A DNA stretch of 64,000 nucleotides from Parabacteroides sp. TM07-1AC (GCF_003480915.1 NZ_QUKD01000013.1:124001-188000), one strand, 5' to 3'. Positions 7,759 through 15,193 are shown, counted from the first letter of the stretch. Notes: generated by a model from the sequence alone, not told the origin. Program-made: numbers and translations.

Positions 7759-9066
7759 ATGAAACAAGATATGATCGTTATTTTAGACCTGGGAAGTCAT
7801 GAAAATACGGTATTGGCAAGAGCTATCCGTGCATTGGGAGTTTACAGTGAAATTTATCCTCACGACATCACTGTCGGAGAATTGAAAGCTCTCCCGAACG
7901 TAAAAGGTATCATCATCAACGGTGGTCCTAACCATGTAATCGACGGTGTTGCCATCGATGTGGATCCGGCTATTTATTCCATGGGAATTCCCGTTATGGC
8001 TGCCGGTCACGACAAAGCATTATGCGAAGTTAAACTGGGTGAATTTACCGACGATATAGAAGCTATCAAGAAAGCTGTCAAACCGTTTGTTTTCGATACT
8101 TGCAAAGCGGAAGCCAACTGGAACATGACAAACTTTGTCAATGACCAGATTGAACTGGTAAGACGCCAGGTTGGCGATAAGAAAGTATTATTGGCCTTAT
8201 CGGGCGGAGTCGACAGCTCGGTTGTTGCCGCACTGCTTCTGAAAGCGATCGGCGACAAGCTGGTTTGCGTACATGTAAACCATGGTTTGATGCGTAAAGG
8301 TGAATCGGAAGATGTCGTTGAAGTATTCAAAAACAAGTTGAATGCCAACTTGATATACAAAGATGTTACCGACCGTTTTCTCGATAAACTGGCAGGCGTT
8401 GCCGATCCGGAAGAAAAACGTAAGATCATCGGTGGAGAATTTATCCGCGTATTCGAAGAGGAAGCACGTAAACTGGACGGTATAGATTACCTGGCTCAGG
8501 GAACTATTTATCCGGATATCGTGGAAAGTGGAACGAAGACTGCGAAGATGGTGAAGTCTCACCACAACGTAGGTGGTCTGCCTGATGATCTGCAGTTCGA
8601 ATTAGTTGAACCGCTGCGTCAGTTATTCAAGGACGAAGTTCGTGCTTGTGGTCTGGAATTGGGCTTGCCGTACGAAATGGTTTACCGCCAGCCGTTCCCC
8701 GGTCCTGGTCTAGGTGTACGTTGTCTGGGTGCTATTACGCGCGACAGACTGGAAGCCGTTCGTGAATCGGATGCTATCCTGCGTGAAGAATTCCAAAAGG
8801 CTGGTTTGGATAAGAAGGTATGGCAATATTTCACAGTAGTGCCCGATTTCAAATCGGTGGGCGTACGCGACAATGCCCGTTCTTTCGACTGGCCTGTTAT
8901 CATCCGCGCCGTCAATACGGTTGATGCAATGACCGCAACTATCGAACCAGTAGACTGGCCTATCCTGATGAAGATCACAGATCGTATCTTGAAAGAGGTA
9001 AAGAACGTAAACCGCGTTTGCTACGATATGTCTCCGAAACCCAATGCAACTATTGAGTGGGAGTAA
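7759..9066 (+). CDS. GMP synthase-like protein with degenerate glutaminase domain
   Basis: 435 residues, paralogous to the upstream guaA. The ATP-pyrophosphatase part is intact: PP-loop SGGVDSS at 148-154, the [10 protein letters not shown] and [12 protein letters not shown] motifs and the C-terminal KPNATIEWE. The N-terminal glutaminase region is only about 115 residues instead of about 190. Its start is recognisable (IVILDLGSHEN, IIINGGPN), but the nucleophile motif reads PVMAAGHDKA, with Gly83 where Cys should be, and the His-Glu segment is deleted. The protein therefore cannot hydrolyse glutamine by the usual route. It may use free ammonia, receive ammonia from a partner, or have another substrate. 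The reading frame is clean, so it is not a decaying pseudogene. Confidence 0.9.
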   Translation: MKQDMIVILDLGSHENTVLARAIRALGVYSEIYPHDITVGELKALPNVKGIIINGGPNHVIDGVAIDVDPAIYSMGIPVMAAGHDKALCEVKLGEFTDDIEAIKKAVKPFVFDTCKAEANWNMTNFVNDQIELVRRQVGDKKVLLALSGGVDSSVVAALLLKAIGDKLVCVHVNHGLMRKGESEDVVEVFKNKLNANLIYKDVTDRFLDKLAGVADPEEKRKIIGGEFIRVFEEEARKLDGIDYLAQGTIYPDIVESGTKTAKMVKSHHNVGGLPDDLQFELVEPLRQLFKDEVRACGLELGLPYEMVYRQPFPGPGLGVRCLGAITRDRLEAVRESDAILREEFQKAGLDKKVWQYFTVVPDFKSVGVRDNARSFDWPVIIRAVNTVDAMTATIEPVDWPILMKITDRILKEVKNVNRVCYDMSPKPNATIEWE

Positions 9067-9086
9067 GATTTGATAAATAAGAATAT

Positions 9087-9124
9087 AAAAAAGCCTGTGT
9101 TTGTATTGACACAGGCTTTTTTAT
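9087..9124 (+). terminator. Rho-independent terminator after the guaA pair
   Basis: AAGCCTGTGT (9091-9100) pairs perfectly with ACACAGGCTT (9109-9118) around an 8-base loop, followed by a T-run. It lies 24 bp after the second stop codon. The A-run on the left could also let it work for minus-strand transcription. Confidence 0.92.
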
Positions 9125-9152
9125 AATGGGTAGGCCGTGATTTGATATATCT

Positions 9153-9268
9153 GTAGCAGCTACCAAATACAGTTGCGGCAGCCACTCCAAGTGACTACCG
9201 CAATCAGAAAGATACCGTTTCAGTATCCTTCAACCGTATTTATTGAAAACACAGCTGAAGGCTGAAAC
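9153..9268. other. Hairpin-rich intergenic segment, possible structured RNA
   Basis: Several inverted repeats follow one another: GTAGC/GCTAC near 9153-9163; TTGCGG (9173-9178) with CCGCAA (9198-9203), including an inner CACT/AGTG; GATAC (9211-9215) with GTATC (9223-9227); and GTTTCAG-CCTTCA (9217-9232, 3-base bulge) with TGAAGG-CTGAAAC (9256-9268). The last two overlap and are mutually exclusive. No coding potential is seen. On the minus strand it would be the 3' untranslated region of the fimbrillin-like gene. Strand and function are undetermined. Confidence 0.35.
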
Positions 9269-9311
9269 GTGTGTATTGAAGTTATATGAGGGAAAATCTT
9301 ACTCTCTAGTT

Positions 9312-10787
9312 TCAATGTGCGTGTTGGCCGGTGTAAGGCTCGGAAGTTATGAATAACTGGTTTGAAGGCAAAACAATCTCAGGCATAGAAGAGGCTGAAC
9401 GGGTTTTAAAGTCCGGTTGAGCTTCTCCCGACAAATGTCGATACAAATCGACAATGTCTTTCAGTGTCACTCCGATATAGACATAAGTATGTGTATTAGG
9501 ACTAACACTGAAATCACTAGTAAGTGAAATTTTAAAAGGCACTAGGTTCTTATATGTTCCAGTCTCATGGTCACCAATCCCCAAAAACAGGACTAAGGAT
9601 AAACCAGGAATGCCAGGACGACCGTCTATAGTTGTTGGAATAAAAGGTTCATTGTCACAAGTAGCAGTTAAGCTATATACTATAAGCTTTGGTGAGATTT
9701 CGTATCTAGTAGTAGCATCTATCCAACTAGGATGATCTAAATTACATAAATACAAAGGTATCCTAGACTTCTTAGTGTTCAACCCACTTTGCCAGTCGTA
9801 AACCGGCGGATAGTTTGTGAACAATTTTTTCCGAACAAAAATATCTTGCACATCAAAATCCTTAAAATCGTCTTTAACCGTTTGGCTATAGCTGCCTTTA
9901 GCAACAAACTCTCGCAGAGCCGCATTTGTCTTATTTACTGCTTCAAACTTGTCAGTAAGGTCTTCTTCCCCAAATAGACTCACTGGTGAACCGTCAGAAT
10001 CATATCGCTCTATCAACATCAACCTGACAGTGACACAGGCAGTCAAGCGGTTCATGACTAAATTTAATTCCGCTTCATTCCAGTTTGGCAGTTCCACTAC
10101 TTCATACTCACCGGCAGGGTCGGACTTATAATCGTTTGGTTGTATCGTAAATAGCCCCAAGCTACCATCAGCTTTCCATCGAAAAAAATAACCTTTCGAA
10201 ACGAATAATCTATCACCAAATTCCTCACGAGCATCAGGAAACAACTTGTCATAAGTATTATTTTTTGCTTCTGGGAATGGTATATTTCCAGACTCTTTCA
10301 GAGAAGTAAAGAAGAATACATCACAGTCATCCGGATAAGCACCTTCCTTTTTTGATTGAGGATCAATCTTACACTTCAAGCGATACTGCTCATCATCACT
10401 GTCGGTTTTGTTTTTTTTAATATAAATGTAATTCTTCGTCTCATCTAATCCATAGACGAATCGGGCAAAACGATTATCATTACTACCTTCCTCATTGATA
10501 GTGAGTGTTCCAGAAACCTTTCCATCAAGGTCAGTCTTATGCATATAGATACCCAACTTTGCCGGATAGGCAGCTACTGGAAGATCATTGTCATCCAGTT
10601 CGCCCTTTGCTCTGGTCTCAACAACTGTTCCCTGTTCTACACCAGCCGAAAAACTCATCGGCTTCCATTCTATATTGCTGTTTAATTGGGGCTCTTGTCC
10701 CAATTCTTCTTCGGCTGAACAAGCTGTCATCAAAACAACCGCCATGAAACCGAAAAAGACTTGCTTTATTTTACCTAATTCCTTCAT
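9312..10787 (-). CDS. Fimbrillin-family (Mfa-like) lipoprotein
   Basis: 491 residues with a lipoprotein signal (lipobox LMTAC, Cys23) followed by acidic residues, as in surface-exported Bacteroidota lipoproteins. The beginning of the mature part (MSFSAGVEQGTVVETRA) is the usual entry to the Mfa-like/fimbrillin fold, in which an Arg-Ala site is cut by a trypsin-like protease before donor-strand polymerisation. Regular beta-strand segments continue to the C-terminus (NTHTYVYIGVTLKDIVDLY). It could be a fimbrial subunit or accessory tip protein. It lies 48 bp downstream of a 58-residue peptide gene in the same direction. No FimB/Mfa2 anchor gene is nearby, so the assembly partner is unknown. Confidence 0.75.
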   Translation of the reverse strand: MKELGKIKQVFFGFMAVVLMTACSAEEELGQEPQLNSNIEWKPMSFSAGVEQGTVVETRAKGELDDNDLPVAAYPAKLGIYMHKTDLDGKVSGTLTINEEGSNDNRFARFVYGLDETKNYIYIKKNKTDSDDEQYRLKCKIDPQSKKEGAYPDDCDVFFFTSLKESGNIPFPEAKNNTYDKLFPDAREEFGDRLFVSKGYFFRWKADGSLGLFTIQPNDYKSDPAGEYEVVELPNWNEAELNLVMNRLTACVTVRLMLIERYDSDGSPVSLFGEEDLTDKFEAVNKTNAALREFVAKGSYSQTVKDDFKDFDVQDIFVRKKLFTNYPPVYDWQSGLNTKKSRIPLYLCNLDHPSWIDATTRYEISPKLIVYSLTATCDNEPFIPTTIDGRPGIPGLSLVLFLGIGDHETGTYKNLVPFKISLTSDFSVSPNTHTYVYIGVTLKDIVDLYRHLSGEAQPDFKTRSASSMPEIVLPSNQLFITSEPYTGQHAH

Positions 10788-10835
10788 TTGTTCTTTAAGA
10801 ATTATAGCTTTAAGTTAATCATAAACCTACCAAAT

Positions 10836-11012
10836 TCAATTAGCAGGAAAAATCTCCCCCCAGGTTCTAGAACTGCTAGCTCCACCCAAGTTCAAATGTT
10901 CAGAACTTCCTCTACGTACCGTAGGTCCTGGAGGAGGTGTCGATCCCGCAATACACTCATTAAACTCTACCTGTACAACTTCAACGACAGGTTTTTCATA
11001 CTTCTCTTTCAT
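10836..11012 (-). CDS. Small 58-residue peptide gene (KYEKPVVEVV leader type)
   Basis: ATG at 11012 to TGA at 10836-10838. The product starts MKEKYEKPVVEVVQVEF, continues NECIAGSTPPPGPTVRR and ends ASSSRTWGEIFPAN. The N-terminal K-Y-x-K-P-x-x-E-V-V pattern is one I know from short Bacteroidales open frames that often accompany fimbrillin-like or exported genes; no function is established. The protein has no membrane helix, one Cys (Cys20) and a Gly/Pro/Ser-rich second half, so a leader-plus-core peptide is conceivable. It lies immediately upstream of the fimbrillin-like lipoprotein gene and may be co-transcribed. A real gene is supported mainly by the motif and position. Confidence 0.6.
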   Translation of the reverse strand: MKEKYEKPVVEVVQVEFNECIAGSTPPPGPTVRRGSSEHLNLGGASSSRTWGEIFPAN

Positions 11013-11064
11013 TTATTTTCAGTTGAAATTTAATATTAATAAATAGCTTTCTTCGCATATATTA

Positions 11065-11301
11065 TTACATCCGCTTTACGATTTTTAGATTGGCAGTTAC
11101 AGCTTCGGCCATTTCGGCTCCTGTCCATCGTTCGTCGAGCATCAAGAAGATCGCTTTAGCCAGCTTCCTTTGTGAGGAAGGGGTGACTTTTGCGAGGTAA
11201 CGTTCTGCCTTGTCGGCCTGTTGGTTTTGCCGAGCGATGTTGTTGACATTTTTCGGATCACGCCGGTTTCTGCGCAACCTTCGCTTCCAGCATTTTTTCA
11301 T
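11065..11301 (-). CDS. Small basic protein of unknown function, 78 residues
   Basis: Not recognised. The first 20 residues are very basic (KKCWKRRLRRNRRDPKN). The second half has two predicted helices (QRKLAKAIFLMLDER and TGAEMAEAVTANLKIVKRM) that resemble a minimal helix-turn-helix. Just upstream are a TACCTTTG promoter box and two strong adjoining palindromes, so the protein may bind its own control region (inference). It ends 52 bp before the small peptide gene, in the same direction. Confidence 0.5.
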   Translation of the reverse strand: MKKCWKRRLRRNRRDPKNVNNIARQNQQADKAERYLAKVTPSSQRKLAKAIFLMLDERWTGAEMAEAVTANLKIVKRM

Positions 11302-11318
11302 AAACTAGTATATCGCTC

Positions 11319-11367
11319 GTTTAAACTTATTTAGGAAATAAGTTTAAACAACTAGCGCTAGTTGTTT
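11319..11367. promoter_or_regulatory. Two adjoining perfect palindromes ahead of the 78-residue gene
   Basis: GTTTAAACTTATTT (11319-11332) and AAATAAGTTTAAAC (11336-11349) form a perfect 14-bp inverted repeat around AGG. Overlapping its right end, 11346-11367 is a perfect 22-bp palindrome centred on AACTAGCGCTAGTT (11350-11363). Both lie between the -7 box at 11369-11376 and the start codon at 11301, so they cover the likely transcription start and leader. They look like operators or leader-RNA hairpins. Confidence 0.7.
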
Positions 11368-11368
11368 G

Positions 11369-11376
11369 CAAAGGTA
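11369..11376 (-). promoter_or_regulatory. -7 promoter box for the 78-residue gene
   Basis: TACCTTTG on the minus strand matches TAnnTTTG exactly; TTTG copies occur about 17 bp further upstream (11394-11397), close to the -33 spacing. Transcription should begin inside the 22-bp palindrome. Confidence 0.65.
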
Positions 11377-11658
11377 GAAATATTAAAAACAAACAAAATA
11401 AAGATGCTTCTTTTTTATTTATTTGCAAAATGCAAAGATGGCTAATGCGATTTCTTCATCCCTGATTTTTAGACCTTTTAGTCGAAGAAAGCTCATTAAT
11501 TAAGGTGTCCCAAAAACAAGAACGCATTCAGGCAACCTATTCTGTGGTTTCATAACTATTATATGACAGCAGCAATCCTCCTATACATTTTTTAACATAC
11601 TCAACAGATGTGTTCAAAGAAAAATATGCAATTATGCTATCCGGATGAGTACTAGAAA
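11377..11658. other. Non-coding AT-rich stretch
   Basis: Together with 11302-11376 this makes a 357-bp gap without a gene. Apart from the promoter and palindromes described separately I see only a short dyad (TTTGCA/TGCAAA near 11432-11446) and a string, GGTGTCCCAAAAAC (11504-11517), that resembles some insertion-sequence ends but has no partner. No convincing coding sequence. Confidence 0.5.
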
Positions 11659-12216
11659 CTATTTAATCTCCTTCACCACCCGACAAGGATTGCCTACCGC
11701 CAATACATTCGATGGAATATCTTTCGTCACCACGCTTCCGGCACCGACAACAGTATTATCGCCAATCATCACTCCGGGCAGGATGGAGACGCCGGCACCA
11801 ATCCATACATTATGACCGATCGTCACAGGGAGGGCATATTCAAGTCCACGGTTGCGCTGTTCCACATCCAGAGGATGGCCGGCTGTGTAGATACCGACAT
11901 TCGGAGCGATAAAGGCATTATCACCGATACTGACTTTGGCTCCGTCCAGGATAACCAGGTTCACATTGGCATAAAAGTTCTCCCCTACTTCGATGTTATA
12001 ACCATAGTCGCAGGCAAAAGGCGGTTCGATGATCAGGCTATTACCAGTCTTCCCCAGGAGCTGTTTTAACAGCTGCATCCTTTCTCCCTGCTGTGAGGGA
12101 CGCAGACGATTGTAATCATAAAGCAACTCTTTTGCTCTTTCACGATCTGCCAATATCTCTGTGTCATAATTGGCATCATACAATAAGCCTAGACGGCATT
12201 TTTCCTTTTCTGTCAT
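11659..12216 (-). CDS. Maltose/galactoside O-acetyltransferase-like protein (LbH fold)
   Basis: 185 residues from the ATG at 12216 (MTEKEKCRLGLLYDANYD). A longer frame would need a TTG start inside the rsmE gene, so the internal ATG is preferred. The N-terminal helical MAC region is followed by left-handed beta-helix hexapeptide repeats, with the signature VTIGHNVWIGAGVSILPGV and the active-site His in IYTAGHP. It should transfer acetyl groups from acetyl-CoA to a sugar such as maltose or glucose. It follows rsmE after 20 bp. True substrate unknown. Confidence 0.9.
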   Translation of the reverse strand: MTEKEKCRLGLLYDANYDTEILADRERAKELLYDYNRLRPSQQGERMQLLKQLLGKTGNSLIIEPPFACDYGYNIEVGENFYANVNLVILDGAKVSIGDNAFIAPNVGIYTAGHPLDVEQRNRGLEYALPVTIGHNVWIGAGVSILPGVMIGDNTVVGAGSVVTKDIPSNVLAVGNPCRVVKEIK

Positions 12217-12236
12217 CGTTCTATTTTTAGTGGTCA

Positions 12237-12935
12237 CTATTGATTCAGGACATGTATCGTATGGCAAGCCACCAACGCGGCAGTTTCCGTCCGCAGGCGG
12301 CTTTCCCCCAATGAAATCGGTTCAAATCCCTGCTGCAAAGCCAACTCAATCTCTTCAGGACTGAAATCACCTTCCGGCCCAATCAAAACCAAAGCATTCT
12401 CTCCCGGATGATAAAGATGTTTCAGCAATTTCTTTTCAGTTTCTTCACAATGGGCTATAAATTTACGACCTTCAAATGGTTGTTTTACAAAGCTCTTAAA
12501 ATCAATCATACCAGTCAATTCCGGTAAGGTCGCTTTTTGTGACTGCTTCATCGCACTGACCAATATTTTCTCCAAACGGGCTGGTTTAATTTCGCGTCGC
12601 TCCGAAAAACGGCAGTTCAGACAAGTGATTGCATTAATCCCGATCTCAGTAGCCTTCTCCATAAACCATTCCATCCGATCCATATTTTTGGTAGGTGCAA
12701 CAGCAATATGAAGCTGGAAATTCCATAATGCCGGTTGTTCCCAGCTTTCCAGGATAGAAACCTCGCAATGTTTATGATGGGCACGGCTGATAGCCGCTTT
12801 ATAAAAAAAACCTTTTCCGTCTGTCAACAAAATCTCGTCTCCTTCAGTCAGACGAAGCACACGGATACAATGACCCGCCTCCTCTTCCGGCAATTCCGGA
12901 TTCACCGCAATGTCAGGTGTATAAAATATCTGCAT
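12237..12935 (-). CDS. rsmE: 16S rRNA m3U1498 methyltransferase RsmE
   Basis: 232 residues, the normal RsmE length. An N-terminal PUA-like domain (H-x-x-x-V-L-R in HCIRVLRL near residue 22) is followed by a SPOUT methyltransferase domain with the knot motifs VLIGPEGDFSPEEIELA and LGESRLRTETAALVA. It methylates N3 of U1498 in 16S rRNA. It lies between the nucleoside transporter gene and the acetyltransferase gene on the same strand. Confidence 0.96.
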   Translation of the reverse strand: MQIFYTPDIAVNPELPEEEAGHCIRVLRLTEGDEILLTDGKGFFYKAAISRAHHKHCEVSILESWEQPALWNFQLHIAVAPTKNMDRMEWFMEKATEIGINAITCLNCRFSERREIKPARLEKILVSAMKQSQKATLPELTGMIDFKSFVKQPFEGRKFIAHCEETEKKLLKHLYHPGENALVLIGPEGDFSPEEIELALQQGFEPISLGESRLRTETAALVACHTIHVLNQ

Positions 12936-12940
12936 CTCAA

Positions 12941-12966
12941 ATTATCAATTTGTCAATTATCAATTA
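12941..12966. repeat. TTATCAATT direct repeats
   Basis: TTATCAATT occurs at 12942-12950 and 12957-12965 with TGTCAA between them. The second copy overlaps the nupC-type gene's stop codon. Similar AT-rich TTGTCAATTATCAATT strings are common between Bacteroidales genes. Confidence 0.5.
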
Positions 12967-14280
12967 CCCAAGTATCATACCAATAATCGTCGCGGAAAGG
13001 ACTGAAACCAAGGCACCGGCAATCATCGCCGGAAAACCGAAACGAGTGATCATCTCCTTCTTTTCCGGAGCCAGCACACCCATTCCTCCCAACAAAATCC
13101 CGATAGACGAAATATTGGCAAAGCCACATAATATATAAGTAGACATCAATATCGACTTCTGGTACATGAACATACCGGCATCTTTCCACTCCTGTAACTG
13201 AAAATAAGCGACAAATTCATTCAGGATCGTCTTTTGTCCCAGTAAAGAGCCTACCAGCATGATATCCGGCGACGGAATACCGATCAGCCACATGAACGGA
13301 GCCAAAATTACTCCCAGAATAAACTGGAACGTCAATCCGTGTGCTTTTCCGTCAGTCACCGAAACGATCCATTCATTCAATCCGGTATAACGGCCCAATA
13401 AACCTTCCAGCAAATAATTGGCCAATGCAACCAAAGCAATAAAGACCAGCAACATTGCCGCAATATTCACCATCAGACGTATGCCGGTAGATGTTCCGGA
13501 AGCTAACGCATCCAATGCAGTCGGATGTGAACTACCTTTTTCCAGGCTGGCAGCCTGATCGACTGCCACTTCTGTCTGCGGACAAAGCATCTTTGCCAGG
13601 ACGATCGATCCGGGAGCAGCCATCAGGGACGCAGAGATCAGATGCTTGGCAAACAATACCCGGGCAACCGGATCGCCCCCCGAAAGCATCCCGATATACG
13701 TAGCCATAACCGTTCCGGCAATCGTACCCATTCCCGAAACCATGACCAAAAATATTTCAGACCGGTTCATCGCCGGCAAATAATTCTTTATAAGTACGGG
13801 AGATTCCGTCATTCCCATGAATATATTGCCGGAAGTAACCAAGCCTTCCGCCCCTGAGATATTCATAAATTTTCGCAGTACCCAGGAGAAAGCCCCCACC
13901 ACGCGCTGAATAATCCCCCAGTGATAAAAGAGCGACACCAACGCAGAAAAGAATATAACAACAGGTAATGAGTGAATCAGAAAGATAAAGCCGTTACTTT
14001 TAGAAGCATACGGTCCCAATAAAAAACCTACGCCAGCTTGAGTGAAATCCATCAGTTTGATAAAAGCCTTTCCCGTCCATTCCAAAGCGGTTCCCACAAA
14101 AGGAATATAAAGAACAGCCAGTGCAAACAGAATCTGCATGATCAAACCGCCTCCGATCAGCTTCCAGTCGATCCGTTTCCGATCCTGACTCAAGGCGTAA
14201 GCCACAGCCAGTACTGTCACAATCCCCAGTATTCCACGTAACAGGGATTCAAGGCTGATCCCACTCTGTTGATCTATCAT
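12964..14280 (-). CDS. NupC/CNT-family concentrative nucleoside transporter
   Basis: 438 residues with about ten membrane helices. The CNT order is visible: an N-terminal Nucleos_tra2_N part (VGFLLGPYASKSNGFIF), the gate domain (GNIFMGMTESPVLIKNYLPA) and the C-terminal core (YILCGFANISSIGILLGG). It imports nucleosides with Na+ or H+ across the inner membrane. Its ATG overlaps the stop of the bifunctional nuclease gene by 4 bp, so the two are probably co-translated. Confidence 0.93.
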   Translation of the reverse strand: MIDQQSGISLESLLRGILGIVTVLAVAYALSQDRKRIDWKLIGGGLIMQILFALAVLYIPFVGTALEWTGKAFIKLMDFTQAGVGFLLGPYASKSNGFIFLIHSLPVVIFFSALVSLFYHWGIIQRVVGAFSWVLRKFMNISGAEGLVTSGNIFMGMTESPVLIKNYLPAMNRSEIFLVMVSGMGTIAGTVMATYIGMLSGGDPVARVLFAKHLISASLMAAPGSIVLAKMLCPQTEVAVDQAASLEKGSSHPTALDALASGTSTGIRLMVNIAAMLLVFIALVALANYLLEGLLGRYTGLNEWIVSVTDGKAHGLTFQFILGVILAPFMWLIGIPSPDIMLVGSLLGQKTILNEFVAYFQLQEWKDAGMFMYQKSILMSTYILCGFANISSIGILLGGMGVLAPEKKEMITRFGFPAMIAGALVSVLSATIIGMILG

Positions 14281-14915
14281 TTGGCACTGCCCTCCTCTTC
14301 TTCACGCCGGCGGATCTCATCTTTATACATCTTGGCGTATTCGTAATTCTCATCGGCGATTGCTTCTTCCAGCCGCTCGCTCAATTCATCCTCGTCCAAA
14401 AGAGAAAGCCATTTCTTTAATTCAACTTCGTCTTTTATATCTTCCGGTTCTTTGTCCAGTAAAGCATATTCATCATCGTCTTTATCATCCAGCAACGTAG
14501 CTTCTTCCAGCACTACGCCACATTCGGTCACGATCTGTTCTGTCGTATAGATATCACATTTCACACGAAGGGCGATTGCAATCGCATCCGACGTACGCGA
14601 ATCAAGGCGCACCTGGGTGATACCATCATCGAACAGCAGTTCCGAATAAAAAACCCCGTCTTCAAATTTATAAATAAAAACCTCCCGCAACTGAATGGCA
14701 AAAGCCTGTGCAAAAGTTACAAACAAATCGTGAGTAAGAGGTCTGGGAGGCGTAATATGTTCCAATGCAATAGCTATGGATTGTGCCTCTGAAGTTCCTA
14801 CTATAATTGGTATACGACGGGCTCCGTTTTCCTCTGCCAGTATCAAAGCGTAAGCTCCGGACTGAATCTGACTATTCGTTAGCCCCTGAACCCGTAATTT
14901 TATTTTTGTATCCAC
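14277..14915 (-). CDS. Bifunctional nuclease (DUF151) protein with UVR motif
   Basis: 212 residues. Residues about 1-135 are a bifunctional nuclease (DUF151) domain (GTSEAQSIAIALE, LDSRTSDAIAIALRVKCDI). An acidic linker follows, then a C-terminal UvrB/UvrC-type UVR helix pair (LEEAIADENYEYAKMYKDEI). The best start is a GTG at 14915; the nearby ATG at 14920 is in another frame. DUF151 proteins have been reported to cleave DNA and RNA; the UVR motif suggests a link to nucleotide excision or Clp-type complexes, but the role here is unknown. Confidence 0.88.
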   Translation of the reverse strand: MDTKIKLRVQGLTNSQIQSGAYALILAEENGARRIPIIVGTSEAQSIAIALEHITPPRPLTHDLFVTFAQAFAIQLREVFIYKFEDGVFYSELLFDDGITQVRLDSRTSDAIAIALRVKCDIYTTEQIVTECGVVLEEATLLDDKDDDEYALLDKEPEDIKDEVELKKWLSLLDEDELSERLEEAIADENYEYAKMYKDEIRRREEEEGSAK

Positions 14916-15003
14916 ACCATATAAGTTTTATAGTCACTATACAAAAGTAATATTATTTCGGAATTAAAAGTGGGAAAGTCTGAAAATGATTAGTCAGGTG
15001 TAT

Positions 15004-15032
15004 AAAAAAGAAAAGGTTGTCTCCCGACAACC
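15004..15032 (-). terminator. Intrinsic terminator downstream of the M48 protease gene
   Basis: A 7-bp GC-containing stem (GGTTGTC/GACAACC, loop GGGA) followed on the minus strand by TTTTCTTTTTT. It ends the candidate small RNA and could also stop transcripts from the protease gene, which ends at 15194. Confidence 0.8.
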
Positions 15033-15073
15033 AATCTTCATTGCTAACCTTAAATCTAATACCATGAAAAACA
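15004..15073 (-). ncRNA. Candidate small RNA with own promoter and terminator
   Basis: On the minus strand a -7 box TATATTTG (15086-15079) is followed by about 70 transcribed bases ending in the hairpin GGTTGTC-GGGA-GACAACC (15032-15015) and a T-rich tract to 15004. There is no open frame of note. The stretch containing ATTAGATTTAAGG reminds me of a sequence that recurs beside such terminators in Bacteroidales genomes (memory, not checked). It could instead be only the terminator of the M48 operon, or a leader of the DUF151 gene, whose start lies 89 bp further on. Confidence 0.5.
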
Positions 15074-15078
15074 CAGTG

Positions 15079-15086
15079 CAAATATA
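15079..15086 (-). promoter_or_regulatory. -7 promoter box of the candidate small RNA
   Basis: TATATTTG matches TAnnTTTG on the minus strand; a TTG lies about 17 bp upstream. Confidence 0.5.
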
Positions 15087-15193
15087 AGCACTTTTATGTT
15101 ATCCAACATGCTTTTCCGGCATAAATAGAGGTATTTTAGCAATATTTCAGTAAAGATTCCGCCCGTTTAAGAGACGGTAACATAATATACGTA

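Noticed and set aside
7759..9066. Second guaA as a pseudogene
   Set aside because: The frame is open throughout, codon use resembles the first copy, and the nucleotide-binding motifs are intact. The deletion is in frame.
11504..11517. GGTGTCCCAAAAAC as a possible insertion-sequence end
   Set aside because: No matching inverted end, target duplication or transposase fragment was seen.
15053..15087. Plus-strand mini-frame MKNTVQI after the candidate small RNA
   Set aside because: Seven codons only, with no downstream plus-strand gene it could control; the reverse strand gives a better explanation.
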